Shown: in pieces, positions 14,680-15,966 of the stretch
Layout of the letters: each line of letters starts with the position of its first letter
Position numbering within the stretch: position 1 is the first letter of the stretch
Source: Actinomycetes bacterium
GTDB lineage: Bacteria > Actinomycetota > Acidimicrobiia > Acidimicrobiales > Palsa-688
Assembly (NCBI GenBank): GCA_021816565.1
Contig: JAKAXN010000067.1
Coordinates: 1 to 15,966 of the forward strand
Length of the DNA: 15,966 nt
Reading direction: 5' to 3'
The notes under the pieces: generated by a model
What the model saw: the letters and a program-made list of their open reading frames with translations, nothing else
Database searches by the model: none
What the model was told of the DNA's origin: nothing
Translations under genes and position numbers: made by a program

Positions 14680-14693
14680 GCTGCGTCACCACC

Positions 14694-14713
14694 CGCCTGG
14701 CATCAACCAGGCG
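14694..14713. terminator. Hairpin between convergent genes
   Basis: CGCCTGG (14694-14700) and CCAGGCG (14707-14713) form a perfect 7-bp stem with a six-base loop, 14 bases after the glycosyltransferase stop. No T-run follows. It lies in the 169-base gap between two convergent genes, where a terminator is expected; the rest of that gap shows nothing recognisable. Confidence 0.5.
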
Positions 14714-14848
14714 AGATCATGATCCGTCGCTGGGCTTTTCCCTGCAAGCCACCAACACTGACAGGCTTTCCGGCGAAGAACTTCAACCGGGTCACTCCCT
14801 CTACGAGAAGTGAGCCCGCGGTGCCGTGATGGCTGGGGGCGGCCAGCG

Positions 14849-15966
14849 CTAACGGCGGAAGGCGGCGAGGAAGTCCCGCTGGGAGCCGGCGGTGTAGCGG
14901 CTGGGCGGGTAGTACATCCACCCGGCCAGGTTGGTGGCAGTCCCGGGGCTGAAGGACGTGAAGAGGGGCCACATGCAGTTGATGTCCATCTCCATGGCCT
15001 CCACCGCCCCGGCGGCAATGAGGACCCGGGCCAGGTCCGCCGGGTAGAGGGCCGGCCCGGCGGCGTAGAGCAGGTTGCCGTAGCGGTCCACCCCCAGGCC
15101 GGAGCGGCAGGTCTTCTCGACCCCGGCGACCACGGCTCCCCAGTCGCTGTTGACGCCGGCGTTCGGCGCCGGCGCGCCGTGGTCGACCAGGACGGTCAGG
15201 TTCTGCCGCACCGATGCCACCCCCGCCAGCGACGGCCCGAAGTCCCGGCCCCACACCCCGACCCTGGGGACGCCGTTGGTGTCGATGACCAGAGACGCCG
15301 CCCCGTTGACCAGGGGGAAGGGCATCTGCCCCTCGGAGTACCAGCCGCCCAGGGACTCGGTCACGTGGAAGCCGCCGTTGAAGCCGGACAGCAGCGAAGC
15401 GCGGTCGGGGCCGGCCACCGCCGTGGTGTAGCGGAAGTTCCCCGGCGGCTCGCCGGCGGATCCGGCGTACTGGCGGAGCCTGGTCCGGCTGGTATCGATC
15501 CACACGACCGAGGCGGCTGGCACACCGACCGAGGGGCGCAGCAGGGTGGAGTACATGGCGGTGGTCGAACCGACGTCCTGGCCGAGCGGCGCCCAGCGGC
15601 CCTCCCCGGCCGGACCGCCAGGTCCCGGAACGGCGGCGGGGCTGGGGACCGCGGCCCCCAGGCATCCGCCCTGGTGCCCGGGGGCGTCGATGGCCACGAC
15701 CGGCGCGGCCGGCGGGCTGGCCCCGGCAGAGCCGTAGAAGCCGGCGTCACCGAAGCTGAGCACCCCGCCGTCGGAGGCGGCCAGCCAGTAGCCGTGCCCG
15801 GACGGCGTCGAGGCCATGCCCACCACCGGCTGGTCCAGCTGCATCCCCCCGGTCGAGCCGTAGAACCCGGCGTCACCGAAGGCGAATATGCCCCCGTCGG
15901 AGGCGACCAGCCAGTAGCCGTGCCCGGACGGCGTGGGCGCCATGCCCACCACCGGCCGGTTCAGGG
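14849..15966 (-). CDS. GYWL-repeat protein with phosphodiester glycosidase (NAGPA-like) domain, N-terminus outside window
   Basis: The frame is open to the window edge, so the N-terminus, and presumably a signal peptide and more repeats, are missing; 371 residues are visible. Two repeats of the form [20 protein letters not shown]...FGDAGFYGS occupy the first 75 residues with a 42-residue period. After a Pro/Gly-rich linker, about 240 residues resemble the phosphodiester glycosidase (NAGPA/DUF2233) domain: [38 protein letters not shown] and [14 protein letters not shown]. Members cleave sugar-phosphodiester bonds or act on cell-surface polymers; the usual LDGGGS motif is replaced here by MDINCMW, so activity is uncertain. 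The repeats suggest a surface or secreted location. It converges with the glycosyltransferase gene. Confidence 0.85.
   Translation of the reverse strand, partial: LNRPVVGMAPTPSGHGYWLVASDGGIFAFGDAGFYGSTGGMQLDQPVVGMASTPSGHGYWLAASDGGVLSFGDAGFYGSAGASPPAAPVVAIDAPGHQGGCLGAAVPSPAAVPGPGGPAGEGRWAPLGQDVGSTTAMYSTLLRPSVGVPAASVVWIDTSRTRLRQYAGSAGEPPGNFRYTTAVAGPDRASLLSGFNGGFHVTESLGGWYSEGQMPFPLVNGAASLVIDTNGVPRVGVWGRDFGPSLAGVASVRQNLTVLVDHGAPAPNAGVNSDWGAVVAGVEKTCRSGLGVDRYGNLLYAAGPALYPADLARVLIAAGAVEAMEMDINCMWPLFTSFSPGTATNLAGWMYYPPSRYTAGSQRDFLAAFRR
15772..15966 (-). repeat. Tandem GYWL-repeat DNA (about 126-nt unit)
   Basis: Two neighbouring units are nearly identical at DNA level, sharing GCCAGTAGCCGTGCCCGGAC and the stretch coding for FGDAGFYGS. 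The array runs off the window edge and probably continues. Such similarity between units suggests recent duplication or gene conversion. Confidence 0.75.

Overview
The window is GC-rich DNA of an actinobacterial type. Signs are dense 4-bp ATGA/GTGA gene overlaps, many GTG starts, two ECF sigma factors, a DrrAB-like exporter and secreted proteins with repeated GYWL...DGG...FGDA.FYGS units. These point to Actinomycetota, and from the repeat family most likely an Acidimicrobiia-like lineage; the class assignment is inference. No tRNA, rRNA, CRISPR array, transposase or integrase was seen, and no non-coding stretch exceeds about 300 bases apart from the riboswitch leader region.

Bases 1-6125 form a cobalamin locus. 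A tightly packed + strand operon carries the end of cobM, cobL (CbiE-CbiT), a free-standing CobE/CbiG-C protein, cobF and a CobC-type histidine phosphatase. cobF and cobE point to the aerobic (late cobalt insertion) route. A convergent gene on the minus strand fuses BluB (dimethylbenzimidazole synthase) to CobT (lower-ligand phosphoribosyltransferase), so lower-ligand synthesis and activation sit in one polypeptide. Upstream of it and pointing the other way are a sigma70-like promoter, a cobalamin riboswitch, a hairpin that buries the Shine-Dalgarno sequence, a possible six-residue leader ORF and a NiCoT nickel/cobalt permease. Cobalt uptake is therefore probably shut off by B12. Two perfect hairpins separate the NiCoT gene from the next convergent operon.

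Bases 6199-8017 (minus) are a DrrA/DrrB-like ABC exporter; the permease reading frame is broken by an apparent one-base loss in a five-G run. Bases 8205-10378 (+) hold an ECF sigma factor coupled by ATGA to a single-span membrane protein with a neocarzinostatin-like segment and six Asp-box repeats, an unusual candidate sensor. Converging on it is a secreted collagen-like protein (10438-11733) with two GYWL repeats, 47 uninterrupted Gly-X-Y triplets and a C-terminal globular domain.

Bases 11861-13343 hold an unrecognised 180-residue protein and a classical ECF sigma/zinc anti-sigma pair (minus). Bases 13441-14679 encode a family 2 glycosyltransferase carrying only the second half of a methyltransferase domain. 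The window ends inside a minus-strand gene for a secreted GYWL-repeat protein with a phosphodiester-glycosidase (NAGPA-like) domain. The right half thus looks like an envelope and surface-protein region with two sigma switches.
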